DNA of 64,000 bases from Acanthococcus lagerstroemiae (GCA_031841125.1 CM063106.1:73954101-74018100), one strand, 5' to 3'; shown: positions 34,106 through 46,265, numbered from the stretch's first letter. A program made the numbers and translations. The notes: a model not told the origin generated them from the sequence alone.

Positions 34106-37100
34106 TGATTTTTGTTTTAAAAAGTAATTTTACAGTAAAAATTCATTTTTGTGTAAACGCGCTCTTCGACGTACGAGTATTATGCGAAATCAACGATGTT
34201 CGCCCGGTAGCAACAATCACCGGTTGATGGAGATGACCAGTCCGGTAACTGAAACACACATATTATGGTGAGTGTGCGGAAATTTTCATCGTCAGCGATC
34301 CGGGATGTGGGAATTCGTCATGGAGCCCGATTCTTAGAGGTTAAGATGTGACCATATGCCTAAGCATAAAAATTTTTAAGTAGTCACCGAAATCCCTCAA
34401 TAGCTATCAAAATTTTGATCTGAAAAGTGGCGGTTTATGGGGGATGACTCACGGTTACTAGGGAGCACAGATGTCATGGTTTTCCCTCCTCTTTACCTCG
34501 TTCAGGAATAACTGAACTTAATGAACAAATGGCCCTGTTTGAATAAGACCCCGCGAGTCCAAAGGAGTGACCCGGGAGCCCGTAAAGCCTAAAGGCATGG
34601 CTAGGGGTGCTACAAAGCAGTGGTACCATATGTCTTATTATTATGTCGACCTCGCCATATAATTCAGCGGGTCGCCGGTTTCTTTTAAAACTTAAAACAT
34701 CTATCCACACCTAAGCGAGTGTAATACCCCCTGCGGGGGCTGTGACATTTGGGCTTTAACTCAATGGCCGGTGGGGGAGTTACCTCATGGACCCCCCTCC
34801 AAAATTAGCGAAATTAAATAGAATGGGTGAATATAATCCGACAATGGTTCTGGCTTGTACGTGATTGGCCCTGCAGGGATTTTGGTGACAAGACAGTGGG
34901 CCCACCGTTAGTAACTAACGCATGATTTTAATATTTTAGGCTTCGTTACAGGACAGCTAAGTCCAAATACGGCAACATATCACAATAAAATTTATTTTCT
35001 AAAACTTTTTCCCTTTTTTTCGTTTTTGATTTATAGTTACAGAAAAGACGGGTGGCATCCCTGGACGAGTGTTCACCCGGCACTCGCACTTTCGAAATCC
35101 ACCACGGGTAGGAGTCGGTTTACCCCTTACATTAGCGGTACGTGCTACGTAAGGCTCCGCTATGCGTCGAACGTCGCACGATTCGGACAAGTTTTGCCGT
35201 AGTCATCATCAACAGTCAACAAAATTTGAGTGGAAATTATCGATGCATATACACGTCGATCGAAATAATTTGAGTTCTGCGTGGAATTCCGTTCGATTTC
35301 CTCGAGCATTCGCCCTTTAGGGCCTTTAGAGTTCAAGATAGAATTCCGCCCGAATTTCTCGAACGTTCGCTTAATGGGGCCGAATCTTTCTCCTTTTCGT
35401 TATTTCTTAGACTGAGGACAAATATTTGTTTGTCGTTAGGTCTGAGAGCCCGAACTCCTGAAGCCGATTCCGTGATGCAAGTGGTCAATAATTAATGAAT
35501 TTATCATCTTTATAATTTAAGGCTGTCAAATTTTATACTTAATATATTTAACTTGTATTCAAAATTTCGATTTCTTCTAGTTAACGTTTTCTATAGTGGA
35601 ACTGAATTTAGACAGGGTCTTTTCCCTTAAGTATTAACGTAATTCCCTCTAGGTTTAAACGATCCCGCTTTCTCTTCAAATTCGTAAATTTCCGTCGGAC
35701 CTTCTCTTCTCCAGTGTACATTTTTGTATAGATCGTCTTGCCTGGCTACTTTCTGCGTAGCACGATGCGAGCATCTGTAAAATGTCTTTTGTTTCCTGCA
35801 TTCCAATACGTGATCTTTTCAGAACCAAAGTCTTCTTCTGATTATAATGGCTCATTCTTTGTTTTCTCTCTCAATCGGCTAGGTAGGACCCTAATGTTTA
35901 GCGCTCTTAATTAGATCTGTTTTCACTGTCAATCAATACACGTGCTTTTTACACACTCTCGTTTTTTGCTTTCGATTGCTCTCGCTGCAGTCCCTACTAA
36001 ACACTTCTCTTTTTCGTACAATTTTCGAAATATCCGCAAATGCAAAAAATATGTCTATTCGGAGTCTGCACTCGGTATTTCACCGCTCTACCTCGAGGTG
36101 TCGGCTTTAAGCGTCGAGATTTGCGCCTTATAAGTTTCGCGGCGATTCAGCGGCGCGGGGCTGCAGTTCCTCCACCAAATTTTTATATACGCTTTGAGAA
36201 AATTCGTGGTACGTTAATTGTAAGCTCACGGCAGGCTGAACGCGATTTGGAGAGACGAAAATAAATGAACGGAATCGCGTCGGCGTTTTACGATCCGAGA
36301 AATATATGATCGTCTTCTACAAACACTCGTAAAAGTTAGCGACCTTTTTGTACAAGTTTTCGAGGAAACGATGGGGAGATTATGGCCGCAGATATGAGAT
36401 ACACTCTGGGGCGTCAAACCTATACGACATAAAAATCATGCCACACAGAAGTCTTTTTTCGGGCGACTGCGGCGAGTATGAATGGCGGACTAGATTCGCG
36501 AGGACGGGGCGGCGTGGAAATTAATCAAAAAGCGCGAACAGCGGACGTCGATTTTCTCTTTTGACGAAGCGGATTATTCGCGTGTCTTCGCAGAGCGGCC
36601 AACTTTTTACAAAAAAAAGTAAAAGGAATCGCAGTCGGTCGAAAAAGACGCGACGAGTCCGCGAGTTCGAAAACAGAGAGAGGCTGCCCGCAAATCTTCG
36701 CGCAGTTTTAATAACAGAATCAGCGCAGCGGCGAGTGTATGAATAAACTCTGCTATTCGTTCAACTTTTCCAATTACGAAAAAAAAAAAAATCTAGAGAA
36801 TGCTCGAATAAATAAGAAACTCCGACGAATCGTTTTTATTCGCGACGAACAATGAGCAATAATGCGACTCGAAGCAGACCAGAAAATTTCAGTTAATTCG
36901 CCATCGGCGGTATAAGCGACTGACTATATAACAAAAACGGGAAGAGACGAGCACAGCCACCCTTACCGAGTGGAATGGAGATTCGTAGATGTATCTTAAA
37001 AGTTTCGACGAACATATTGGGCATATATGTATATATACTTTTCTAACTTTCAAAAACCGACGACGCTGGCTCGAAATACGGCTGCAGCGAAACTTTGCGT

Positions 37101-37700
37101 GCACCGTATCTGCCATTTAAACTTTCCGTAGGTGGCATTAAAATTCTACGGGAAAAGTGAACAGCAGGAAAAAGTAGGCGTGTAAATACTTCGCCTGGAA
37201 ATACTTATGAAGCGAAAATAAGGTAAATATACGCGAACTCGTAATAAATATTATTCTCATTATTTGGCTAGGCTTTGAAGCTCGCCAAAATGAGGACGAA
37301 TACTTTTGTATTTAGATATTTACATACACAAAATTGGCGAACTTTATTCTGCTGACCCGCTTCGTGGATCATCTAGACCGTTGGCTAAAGTGAGTTGGCT
37401 TCAGTAACTTAGATATAGGAAATTGGTACTTTTAGCTCTGTATTACAGCAGACATCGGTTATTACTAATCGAACTATTTGGCGCTCAATTTCCCTCACAT
37501 CTGGCTTACAGACTTGTATATGGAAGCGGGTGACAGAAATTGAATGAAAAAATAATGTATGCAGATTTGCGGTAAAAAGGTGCGTGTGAAGTACCAATGA
37601 TAATAATTATTAGTCGTACTCACTATATCCTCTAATAATTTGCGAATGGAGACAGTTACCGCCACCAAATATTAACATAGCCTGAAGAAGTTCAATGTAA
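34106..37700. other. long unassigned stretch with GC-rich patch and CpG-rich island
   Basis: 34440..35200 is GC-richer, with ACCCCGCGAGTCC, ACCCCCTGCGGGGGCTGTG and CACTCGCACTTTCGAAATCC blocks. It has the look of a decayed retroelement or its untranslated end, without an assignable protein. 35200..37200 is CpG-rich and apparently single-copy (for example GGACGGGGCGGCGTGG, AAGCGCGAACAGCGGACGTC), with no recognised exon. A tandem-like pair GAATTCCGTTCGATTTCCTC / GAATTCCGCCCGAATTTCTC occurs near 35285 and 35342. Confidence 0.4.
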
Positions 37701-37712
37701 AACAATACCAAA

Positions 37713-37740
37713 TGACTGACTACTGACTGACTGACTGACT
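37713..37740. repeat. (GACT)n microsatellite
   Basis: Interrupted run of TGAC/GACT units, continuing as CTGGCTGGCTCGCTAGACTG into the left arm of the adjacent palindrome. Confidence 0.8.
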
Positions 37741-37760
37741 TGCTGGCTGGCTCGCTAGAC

Positions 37761-37965
37761 TGACTGACTGATTCAACACTTCATTCGCCTGCGAGTACCA
37801 CACTCCTAGTATCAGCCTATATTCCCGTGTGATCATCACGTTCCTTGTACCAGCCTGCGAGCACTACGCTCTGCTAGTGCATCATCTTGCAGACGAGTCT
37901 GCAATACAGGCTGATACAAGGAGTGTGGTATTCGCAGGCGAATGAAATGTTGAGTCAATCAGTCA
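37761..37965. repeat. large imperfect palindrome, ~62-bp arms
   Basis: Left arm 37761..37822 (TGATTCAACACTTCATTCGC, CTGCGAGTACCACACTCCTA, GTATCAGCCTAT) pairs with right arm 37903..37965 (ATACAGGCTGATACAAGGAG, TGTGGTATTCGCAGGCGAAT, GAAATGTTGAGTCAATCAGT). About 80 bases lie between, containing a further CAGCCTGCGAG / CTTGCAGACGAG inexact match. No coding content. Could be a fold-back MITE or an unusual cruciform-forming locus. Confidence 0.7.
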
Positions 37966-38052
37966 TTTCCGTTGCCAGCCAACCTAGCCAAGCCAGCCCG
38001 TAACGCGATTTTCGTAACGCTATTTTCGTCATGCTCCAAGGTAACGCTTTTT

Positions 38053-38790
38053 AGCATTTTACATGCTTTTACAACTGGGTGTACTTGAGCGAAAACCGTA
38101 ATGCTCCCCCCATAACGGTCTCCTCGTAACGGGCCCCCCGTAACGGCCCCATGTGACGCCCTCTTTTCCGTTGTGTGCCAGTGCGCAACGCGTAAAACCG
38201 CGTAAAAATAACGTTTTTCCGGTTTGTGGGCAAAAGAAAAAAATTCAATAGTTCAAGTTGAAAAAAAAAAAATCAGAAGGTCCACACGAGGGAAATTATG
38301 ATGTGGCCCTCTCTAGGTTGTGGAACCATGCGAATGTGTGTTAAAATCTAACCTCACGGAGCTCCGCAGGCAAGGCATGTCCTCTCCTCTTCCATTACCG
38401 CAAACTGCTTTCCTACATTCCCTCTCCGTCCTTCCAACGATTCCCTGTGTTCCGCATCCATCGGTAATCTTTTCCTGCATGACTCTTGCAGTTTTTCTCC
38501 CTGTACCCTTCCTGCACTGCCAGCATCGGCTGCTAATGCGACTGATGAGCGGGTGGTCACTTGAATTTTTTTTTTTTTTTTTTAAATTACTTAAAGACTC
38601 CACTTTTTGCTTTCGCTCTTCGTAACTGATACTTTCCTTATCGTTTTACCATTTTATATGTTTTTACTACTGGGTATATTATGTTCTTGAGTGAAAACCG
38701 TAACGCTTCCTCGACACGGATTCAGTAGTTGACATTTCCATAGAAATTTATCTTAGCATTTTATATGTTTTGACTACTGGGTATGATGAT
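38053..38790. repeat. three degenerate copies of a ~50-bp 'GTAACG' unit
   Basis: AGCATTTTACATGCTTTTAC plus ACTGGGTGTACTTGAGCG plus AAAACCGTAATGCT at 38053..38104 recurs near 38650..38708 (CATTTTATATGTTTTTACTA, GAGTGAAAACCGTAACGCTT) and partly at 38757..38785 (GCATTTTATATGTTTTGACT). 37999..38160 is additionally studded with GTAACG words. Confidence 0.55.
38342..38548 (+). repeat. direct repeat, unit 1 (unit 2 at 39021..39230)
   Basis: CTAACCTCACGGAGCTCCGC, CATGTCCTCTCCTCTTCC, CGCAAACTGCTTTCCTACAT and GCCAGCATCGGCTGCTAATG match unit 2 in order. The ~210-bp block is repeated about 680 bases downstream in direct orientation, so a local duplication or two insertions are possible. Frames over it on both strands are spurious. 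Confidence 0.7.
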
Positions 38791-38888
38791 AAGGTTATCA
38801 GTCTTACGACCGATTTGATGCAGCTCCCCATTTTTCCCTATCTTGTCCAAGTTATTTTACTTCGTAATACTCCACTGAAGATGGCATA

Positions 38889-38925
38889 ACAGCCGAAAGC
38901 GCTCTGGACTACAGAAGGAGAAATT
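38889..38925. repeat. possible LINE-related fragment
   Basis: GACCGATTTGATGCAGCTCC with CTATCTTGTCCAAGTTATTT (38808..38865), then GATGGCATAACAGCCGAAAG (38880..38899), resemble short conserved blocks frequent in insect retroelement 3' regions. No protein remains. Confidence 0.25.
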
Positions 38926-39020
38926 GTGAATAGGCACATCCTACATACAGAATATTTTACCAAGTTTACTTGCACTCCAACATAGACACTGTGGCGTGGA
39001 AACACGTGAATACGCGCTTC

Positions 39021-39230
39021 AAAATTTATGTTCACGGAGTTCCGCAGTCATTAGTACATCCTCTCCTCTCTCCTTTCCCGCAAACCGCTTTTCCATCTTT
39101 TCTCTCTGTCCATCCAGCGATGCCCTGTACTCCACATACAAACGTTTATCTTCCTGCATGAAAACTCTAGCAGTTTTCCTTCCTCTACCCCTTCCGCACT
39201 GCTAGCATCGGCTGCTAATTGCAACCGATG
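39021..39230 (+). repeat. direct repeat, unit 2
   Basis: Second copy of 38342..38548, with TTCACGGAGTTCCGCAGTCA at its left and GCTAGCATCGGCTGCTAATT at its right end. Confidence 0.7.
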
Positions 39231-39668
39231 CGGGTTTTTATATTTCAAAGAACATCCGGTATGTGGACTTTTACAAAAAAATTCTGCAGAAAACGCTCCG
39301 CAAAAAACGCTTTGCAAAGAAAGTTCCGCAGGAAAACGTTACCATTACGTTGTAGTTGCGTATTCCTCTTTGTGCGATCATTCGTTCAATCACTGTAGTT
39401 GTGTATTCCTCTTTGTGCAGTCTTTCGTTCAATCAGGTTTCACCCTGTCGACATGGAGAATGTCAAGCAGTGCCGAGAACGGAAGGCATAGTCTGTTCAA
39501 CTAGTTTAACGAGATTGTAAGGAAACAAACCATGAGCATGTGGGCCTGGCATCAGGGGGTAGGATAACTATTATTTACACTAAACGGGCAAGCGCGTCAG
39601 TTTCATTGCGTGGACGTTCTTTCCACTGACTGGAAGCATGATTGTCGGAATGCGTTCATTTTTTCATA

Positions 39669-39676
39669 CTTCATAG
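39669..39676. repeat. hAT 8-bp target duplication, left copy
   Basis: CTTCATAG, identical to 40548..40555. The paralogous family A copy 4 has this octamer once (complement CTATGAAG, 21955..21962) at the homologous position. Confidence 0.9.
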
Positions 39677-40547
39677 CAGGGCTGTGATAACGGAACGGAT
39701 TAGTTAAGTTAACATGGTATTATTACCGCTTCATCCCGGTAAACGGTTCTGGTAAGTAACGTTACAACTGGTTCCGGTATTGTTTCGGTAACGTTACGTT
39801 AAGGTATCAGTTACCAATGTTAATTAAGATAATAAACCAATAAGAATTTCTCATTACGCCCACTTCGTTGCTTCGTTCTATACGTTTATATTTCACTGAA
39901 GAACAAGGAACTAATAGTTAAATATTGTGGAGCTTCCTAATTTTTTATTTGTATAGATCGCCGATTTGGTAAACATATGCGGTGGGGGGGGGGGGCGAAA
40001 AAGTAAAGTTGTTCATTTTTTAGTCACGATAGATGAGAGGACGTTGAACATGTACGCTACTGACACAGGTGTTGATCAGATTACATAAATTATATAAGTA
40101 GTGAAATAGGTCTTATATACACTGTACCCTACAGTATTTCCAGTGTCTGTTATACACTTTTTATCTTAGCAATCTACAAATCAAAATTCAAAAGGGGCTT
40201 TAGTTCACTATATACATTAGGGTTAAACTAAGAACTTCTATTGTTATCTACTGATAGACCGATACTGAGTCTAAGGCCCGTTTCACACTATGCCGTGTTG
40301 CCGGAACGGCAGCCCTGAAGGCGGTCAAATTATCACACAAACGTCGGGTCTTCACCCTTCACCCAGTGTGCGTCCTCTTGTTCAATCTGAACGCACCCCA
40401 AGATTTATCCATTTACCGGGTAAAAATGTTTCCGGTATTCCGTGACTGATTCTTTTCGTTACGTTCCGTTCCGTTCCGTTAATTATGTTCTGGTAACGTT
40501 ATCTTTCCGTTAATCCGTTAAGTTAATTATTCCGGTTCACAGCCCTG
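39677..40547. mobile_element. non-autonomous hAT element, 871 bp, inserted in family A
   Basis: Ends CAGGGCTGTGATAACGGAAC and, in complement, CAGGGCTGTGAACCGGAATA. Perfect 8-bp duplications flank it. Subterminal regions on both sides are full of GTTACG / GGTAACGTTA words and TTAAGTTAA blocks in inverted arrangement, typical of hAT subterminal transposase-binding repeats. A run of 12 or more G lies at 39986. No transposase frame is present, so movement would need an enzyme supplied from elsewhere. Confidence 0.88.
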
Positions 40548-40555
40548 CTTCATAG
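40548..40555. repeat. hAT 8-bp target duplication, right copy
   Basis: CTTCATAG. Family A sequence resumes after it. Confidence 0.9.
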
Positions 40556-40706
40556 ACTGAATTAATTTGTAATAATTAGTTCATAAATTGTACAGTACAA
40601 GTGTTGGGACGGTAAAGCCTGCCTCATCGAGAATCGTCATTATGGAAAGAGGCCACCTGGACGACATATTCATGTAACAATATCTTTCCATGCAGTAGTC
40701 GAACTC

Positions 40707-43439
40707 TTTTATCTTTTATAGCATTGATGTCCACCCACCTTCAGTACAGAAAGTCGCCCATTTATCGGGATTTGTATATTTCTATTTATAGGTGACATTT
40801 TTGTGAAATATGGCTCTACTCATTAATTTTTTCCCCCCGTCGGATAAGGATTCACAAAATATGAAATGAAGGTGCGAAGTTCAAAACATCTTATGTAGCA
40901 ATGTCAAAAGTTTACAGGAGAAGCAAAAAACTGTTCCAGCTAATGAGGGTTGACATTGCGTACATCCTAAGTCCATGTGAAAGACAAAGCAAAACATCCT
41001 AACTGCCATCAATATCAAACGGAGTTAAGATGTTTTGCATAGATCGCTCACCGGCACATGTGCGTGCTGCGATCTTTAGGTTGAAATTAGAAATACGTTG
41101 AGGTTCTATGGGCACTTAAGATGTTTAGTATTGTATGGGCGGCGGTTCTTAGAACAGTTTGCATGCACAAAACCACGTTTGCAAAAACTGGCACATAGGA
41201 TGGTTTGAACTTCATGCCTTCAAATATGAGTCTTAATTTTCTTCAACTTTACAGCTATGGTGTCCGAAAGAAGACCATAGTTATCAGTAACTTATTTCTT
41301 TCATTTTCGGAACCAAAAAAGCTTGTTCATGATCACACAATTTTTCATGATGACGCGAGCATTGATTGCTTTTATTTACTGAGTAACTGTGAGAGGTTTT
41401 GGTCTTTAGCCACGTTGTGATAGCCCCTCTTTGGCTTGTAGACCAGTTGATTAATTGCAATCTTACACCATTCAACTGTCTTACAACGGCAGTTATATTT
41501 CAGTTTGCGCACTCGTTTCTCAAGTCTACTTAAAAGTCATACCAAAAAAAAAAAAAAAAAAAAAAAAAATGCAGAACGGAAAGAGGAATGAAGAAATGAA
41601 CGCGGAAAAGTTTTTGTAACTATCTGGAAGGAATAAAAATATCCGCGCGAACGAGATACAAAGTGTGAGGTAAATTTGCGAACGAACGCCGACTTCATTT
41701 ATCATTTCGTATCGTTTGGCATTCAATTAATCCACCTCTTCTAATTGATTTTAATCCAAGTGGTAATCGCATTCTTCGGGAAATTACCCCGAAAATCCTC
41801 GTCAGCTAATTGGCGAAATTTTTGTTTTATCGTTCGTCGGAATCTCATTCGAAAATAAATAATTCGCTTTTAAAATTCTTCAGCGTCTTGCTGTCCCGAA
41901 AAAGAGGAAAATGCGAGTGGAATTCTCGCAGCACCGCTTCGTTACAGTGACTTAGTTTTCTTGCAGTTCTGGAAAATTAAATGCAGTCATGCAAAAAATT
42001 CGGTTATCGTTACGCGGGCTTTTCTCGAGCACGTATTAAGTTTGTATGCGTCGTCTCTCGATCCTTGGCAAAACAAATTTGAAGAGACGTTTTAAGTAAA
42101 ATGTGTAAATAAAAGTTACGTGATGGGCCAAATCAATTTGGCACTTAAGTTTCAATTTTCTTCTCTTTCTTTTTAGGTTTTATTGGTACGCTGTTCGTAA
42201 ACTGCACGAGCACGTTCCCACTCTTGTGTTTTCTTTCTGCTCCGGTTATATCCTCTAATTCGATTTATTGACTGCGACATTTACACGGCATTCCTGGATT
42301 CTGATTTTCCAAAGTATACGATATTATTACACGCCGATTACTTAAATCGAATTTTCGTCGTCACAGTATTTTGATTGATTGATTCGAGCCAGTGTCCGAC
42401 GATGTACAGGGTTCTGAATGAGCCGAGTCGCTGAAATTTGGATATACGAACTTTGACGAATGAATGAGGGTTGAGCTCAAATGTAAATTCGAATTCAGTT
42501 AGTTATTCTCCGATTCAGCTATAATTATACCATCTCGAAAAAGTAGTGGTGCTCTGGTGCGTCATCCCCAGGTACTCCATCCTGTCGGTTATTAATAAGG
42601 ATAGCGGTGGCGGGATGCACAACTTAGTTAAGTCAAGGAAACATTACACTGAAAAGTCGATTACTCCTCTCCCTTGCGCCACAGATTCGGGCATATAATA
42701 CGAAAAATTAATTCAGCGGTCTCAAGAGTCTACAATTTGATATCCATTAGCATGATACCTCATGTTACCTTCACACCTCTCAGCGGTGCACAATTTTGAG
42801 CTTAAAGTATAATCTGATGCAAAAGTGAATTCATCAGCATACAAACCTACAATTGAATTACTACGCCGTCTTCTTAATTTCATGCAATCTTGAATTCCTA
42901 ACCTTCCCCCAAGACTCACATTTTCAAACTAGGATCAAATTGATGTTAGAAATGAATTCAGCGACCCCGCCTAGTACTTGACATATGCATTTTATTTCAG
43001 CTTATCACCTCCACCTGATTGCACAGTTTTCAGCTAATGGTGAAACTGGTTCCAAAACTGAATTCAGGTGACTCAAATACCTTACGTGCGATGCCATGGT
43101 ATCATTTTTGTACTCTTTCAAGCTCATAAGCGTCCGTTACAACAGCCTCTTTCAAAACCAGTGAAACGCCCAACAGCACAATTTCAATAATATATAGTAA
43201 CGACCGATGGAACATGGGTAGGGGCGCACCGCATGGGTGATGCGGGGGATACTTGTCCAAAAATTATGTTTAAAATCACGTCAGTAACTCTTTAGTTGGC
43301 AAAATGCTGAAACCTAAAAAACTTACGCCATCTATTTACGTAAATACATGATTAGATGAAAAAAATTTATAATCGGCGATGAATTTATTGTTACGAAACA
43401 TTCAACGAACTTATTCCGCTTTACTCTGCAATAGATTGA
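40707..43439. other. intron DNA, no recognised gene
   Basis: Contains an A-run of about 26 at 41543 and an apparently single-copy, CpG-containing island at 41570..42360. 42930..43090 includes TGAATTCAGCGACCCCGCC and CTGAATTCAGGTGACTCAAA, related in wording to the units of fold-back element 1. Open frames are short and featureless. Confidence 0.4.
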
Positions 43440-43880
43440 TAGCCCATTCTTTGCCATCGGTCTCTTCATACATGTATGAGTCGAATCCGAGTTAATTCTA
43501 CATTTTGGGACTCTTTTCAATCATACGGATTCCCCAGTACCTTGAAGCCTACCATTCAAATTTTCAATTTTTCTCCAAGTGCCTTTTTCCACGAAGCCGC
43601 CTCAAATGTCATTCAAAATATTTTCAGACCCGAGTTAGTTTACCTTTTTGTAGCCAGTATAGACTAAGAAAACAATAAAGCACTATCAAAGGACCCTCGA
43701 TCCCTTCCTGCTCTTTTGAAGACCAATAGCCAATTTTGCCTTGTCGGCCTTCTTACAGAAGTATGAGTCAGATCAAGTTAGTTTCACCATTCTGGACTTT
43801 CCGTGAGCCTAGGCATCCCTCACCAGCCTTAGACCGCTATTCACTTTTCAATTTTTCCCCAAGTGCTACCCTCTTGTATC
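43440..43880 (+). repeat. two-unit degenerate direct repeat, ~290 bp apart
   Basis: ATGTATGAGTCGAATCCGAG, TTCAAATTTTCAATTTTTCT and CCAAGTGCC in the first unit recur as AAGTATGAGTCAGATCAAGT, CTTTTCAATTTTTCCCCAAG and TGC in the second (43758..43865). No coding content. Confidence 0.5.
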
Positions 43881-44359
43881 GTAAGCTTTTTTTTCTAAAT
43901 ACCTCGCGTTGTACCATAAAGACAGAAATAAAGCTGAACTGATTTTCTACGCATACATCAATAAATGTGTTTTATGAGTGTGTTAGTAAATAATACTGAT
44001 GAGAGCACTTGATTGATTTGGTTGCAAATATTTCAAATCTATCAAGGAAAAAATTTTGTACTACAACTCAGATATATGCACAAGTTGAATTTTTTCTTAC
44101 TTGGAGCAATAAATAAAAAGATTCAGCCTACTCCAATTACATCCACGAAATTTTTCGTTGAGACCGGCGATCTTTGCCCTCCTGGTTAAAGGATAGAAAA
44201 TACTGATTTCGATCAGGCAGCCTCACGTGTGTTTGTTAGTATGTGTGGGTGTAGTGTCACGAGCGCTTTCTACATTTCATCCTACATCCCCATTAGCTTG
44301 TTACCGTTTAGCGGGTGCACTAAACAAACCCCTTCCTGTTATCCCGCTGGAGCAAAGGT

Positions 44360-44770
44360 GAAAAGCCGTAAGATTAAGCTTTCACTTTTGATTTTCGCTT
44401 TCAGTTTTCACATAGAAAATTTTGGATTTTTGCTTTTCACGAGAAATGCATTTTCAGATTTTGACTTTTGGCTTTCCAGTTTTAAATTGTTTCAACTTTT
44501 GACTTAAAACTTTCAACTTTTGACTTTCCAAAAAAAAAATAATAATTATGAGGCATTGTTAGTTTGTTGAGAATAGAACTTGATGTCGCTTCAAAACTTA
44601 GAGATAAAAGGGGAGAGAAAAAAAAAGAAGAAAAAGTTGAATAAATAAAAGTTTAGCTTTTCACTTCCCCTTAGAAAATATTTTTCAATTTTGACTTTTG
44701 GCTTTTTATCGTTGAAATTCTCCAGCTTTCGGCTTAAAACTTTCAGCTTTTAGCTAGCTTTCCAACTCTG
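44360..44770 (+). repeat. low-complexity TTTCAACTTTTGACTT array
   Basis: Two blocks, 44375..44530 and 44655..44765, consist of degenerate repeats of TTTTGACTTTTGGCTTT and AAAACTTTCAACTTTTGACT words. The 92-codon frame over the first block is rich in Phe, Ser and Leu and is a by-product. Confidence 0.65.
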
Positions 44771-45458
44771 CGCTGAGGGATAGGATTCTCGAGAATCGAG
44801 GATAATTCTGCTGGTATCCTTTATTTTCTAGCCAATCTTTTCTTGTTTTGATGTTAATTTGTAAAAATCGCGGATAACTGCTGCATTTGTTCGAAAAATA
44901 GTAGAAAAAATCCTAAGTTGAGATTTTTCTGTTTCCAAAAGTAATGTACAGTACAGTAAGACGTACACTAAGTTTTCTTAATTCATCCTCTAGTAAAATA
45001 TATTTTGAACTCCAAACTTTTGAACGCTTCCAGTTCTTCTTTGGACTAGATCAACGTTCTTGTGATAAGAAAGTCAGGGACATTGATTACTGACATTAGT
45101 AATTATCAGAATTTTCTCCAAATCTTTCAACAGCATTATCGGATTTGAGAATTTATCTTTATCATCTTGAACGAAGGTATATGGATCAATGCAATTAATT
45201 ACGTACCGAAATTTTCTGTAAATATCTAGAATAGATATCAGGACACGTCTTTTGCAGACCAGGTGCATACTGCGAGACATTAACTTTAATACTGAACTAT
45301 CAAGTTGTATAAAATACTCTTTACAAAATTAACTTTCAAATCACTCTATAAAAAATAGATATTATTTAATTTCAAGGGGAGGGGACACACGAAATTGCCA
45401 AAACGTACTACTTTCATTAGTTAAAGACGACTGAATTAACAGTGATCCTGTCCTCCAG

Positions 45459-46257
45459 CAGGATTGGGCACTATCCGGATCATATTTAGACGATCCGCGA
45501 TCCGAGATTCGGATTATTTATTCAGCAATAATTCACGATCCGAGATTCGAATCATTCTTTCACAATGATTCGCGATTTGAGATTTGAATACATTTTTTAA
45601 ACTTGGTCATCGAATCGCGGATCAATATTAGGTTCTGAGAAAAGAACCTAATATATGTGAAATTTAGGTTCTTTTCTCAAGACTTTTTAAAATAGGTACA
45701 GCACAGATCAAACTCCTGAATCGCGGCAGAAAACAGCGGACTATCAAGGAACCAAAATTGTATAAATTTATGATCCGCGATCCGTGATCCGCAAGCTGAG
45801 GGGTCACGGATCAAAGTTTTATAAATTTATGATCCGTGTTTTGTAATTCGCGAATCAAAATTAAACCAACTGATATAAGAAGATGATCCACGATCCGAGA
45901 TTCGGGTCATTTATGAGACCATGATCCGTGATCCGAGATTCGGATTGTTATTCAGATATGATCCATCCGTGATTTGAGTCATTATTTGTGGGCCAACAGG
46001 AAGAAAGGAACCTCAGGGCAAAAAAAAACATTTTTGTGATAACAACTGATTTTGACTAATTTTGGCCGCTCTTTCACCTGGTGCCAAAAAAATTCTAAAA
46101 ATTTTCCCAAACAGCTGTATGTCTCCGAAGTTGAGTGTCTCCGTAACGTAAAAACGTTATCAATTTTGTTTATCCGCTCTCCTGTAAAATTTACATTTTT
46201 GCGCTGAGGTCCCTTTCTTCCTGTCAGCTCACATTTTAGGGATTCTGCCCACTCCTG
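45459..46257. mobile_element. hAT-type element with GATCCG subterminal repeats
   Basis: Ends CAGGATTGGGCA (45459) and, in complement, CAGGAGTGGGCA (46257), the common hAT terminus. CCTCCAG is duplicated at 45452..45458 and 46258..46264, and the following C makes an 8-bp duplication if the terminal base is shared. The left two thirds carry about ten repeats of GATCCGCGATCCGAGATTCG-like words in both orientations, plus a 15-bp perfect hairpin (45637..45651 with 45664..45678). The right third is a separate inverted-repeat insert. No transposase frame. Confidence 0.75.
45987..46233. mobile_element. 247-bp inverted-repeat element nested in the hAT
   Basis: TGTGGGCCAACAGGAAGAAA followed by GGAACCTCAG on the left is matched by the complement TGTGAGCTGACAGGAAGAAA, GGGACCTCAG on the right, giving ~40-bp inverted ends. 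The interior is A/T-rich and unrelated to the GATCCG repeats. The target duplication is ambiguous (ATT/TTT). Confidence 0.6.
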
Positions 46258-46265
46258 CCTCCAGC

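Larger units (their letters stand above)
39276..40706 (-). repeat. family A repeat, copy 5 (long form, split by a hAT element)
   Basis: Minus-oriented. Outer parts 39276..39676 and 40548..40706 together correspond to the complement of copy 4 at 21799..22319. The end block TGTAGTTGCGTATTCCTCTT, GTGCGATCATTCGTTCAATC is tandemly duplicated (39350 and 39394). The split point is the ACTTCATAG site. Confidence 0.8.

Noticed and set aside
34999..35190. 63-codon minus frame with CECRVNTRPGMPPVF
   Set aside because: Looks somewhat protein-like, but no family recognised and it sits in a patch that may be a decayed retroelement end; not enough support.
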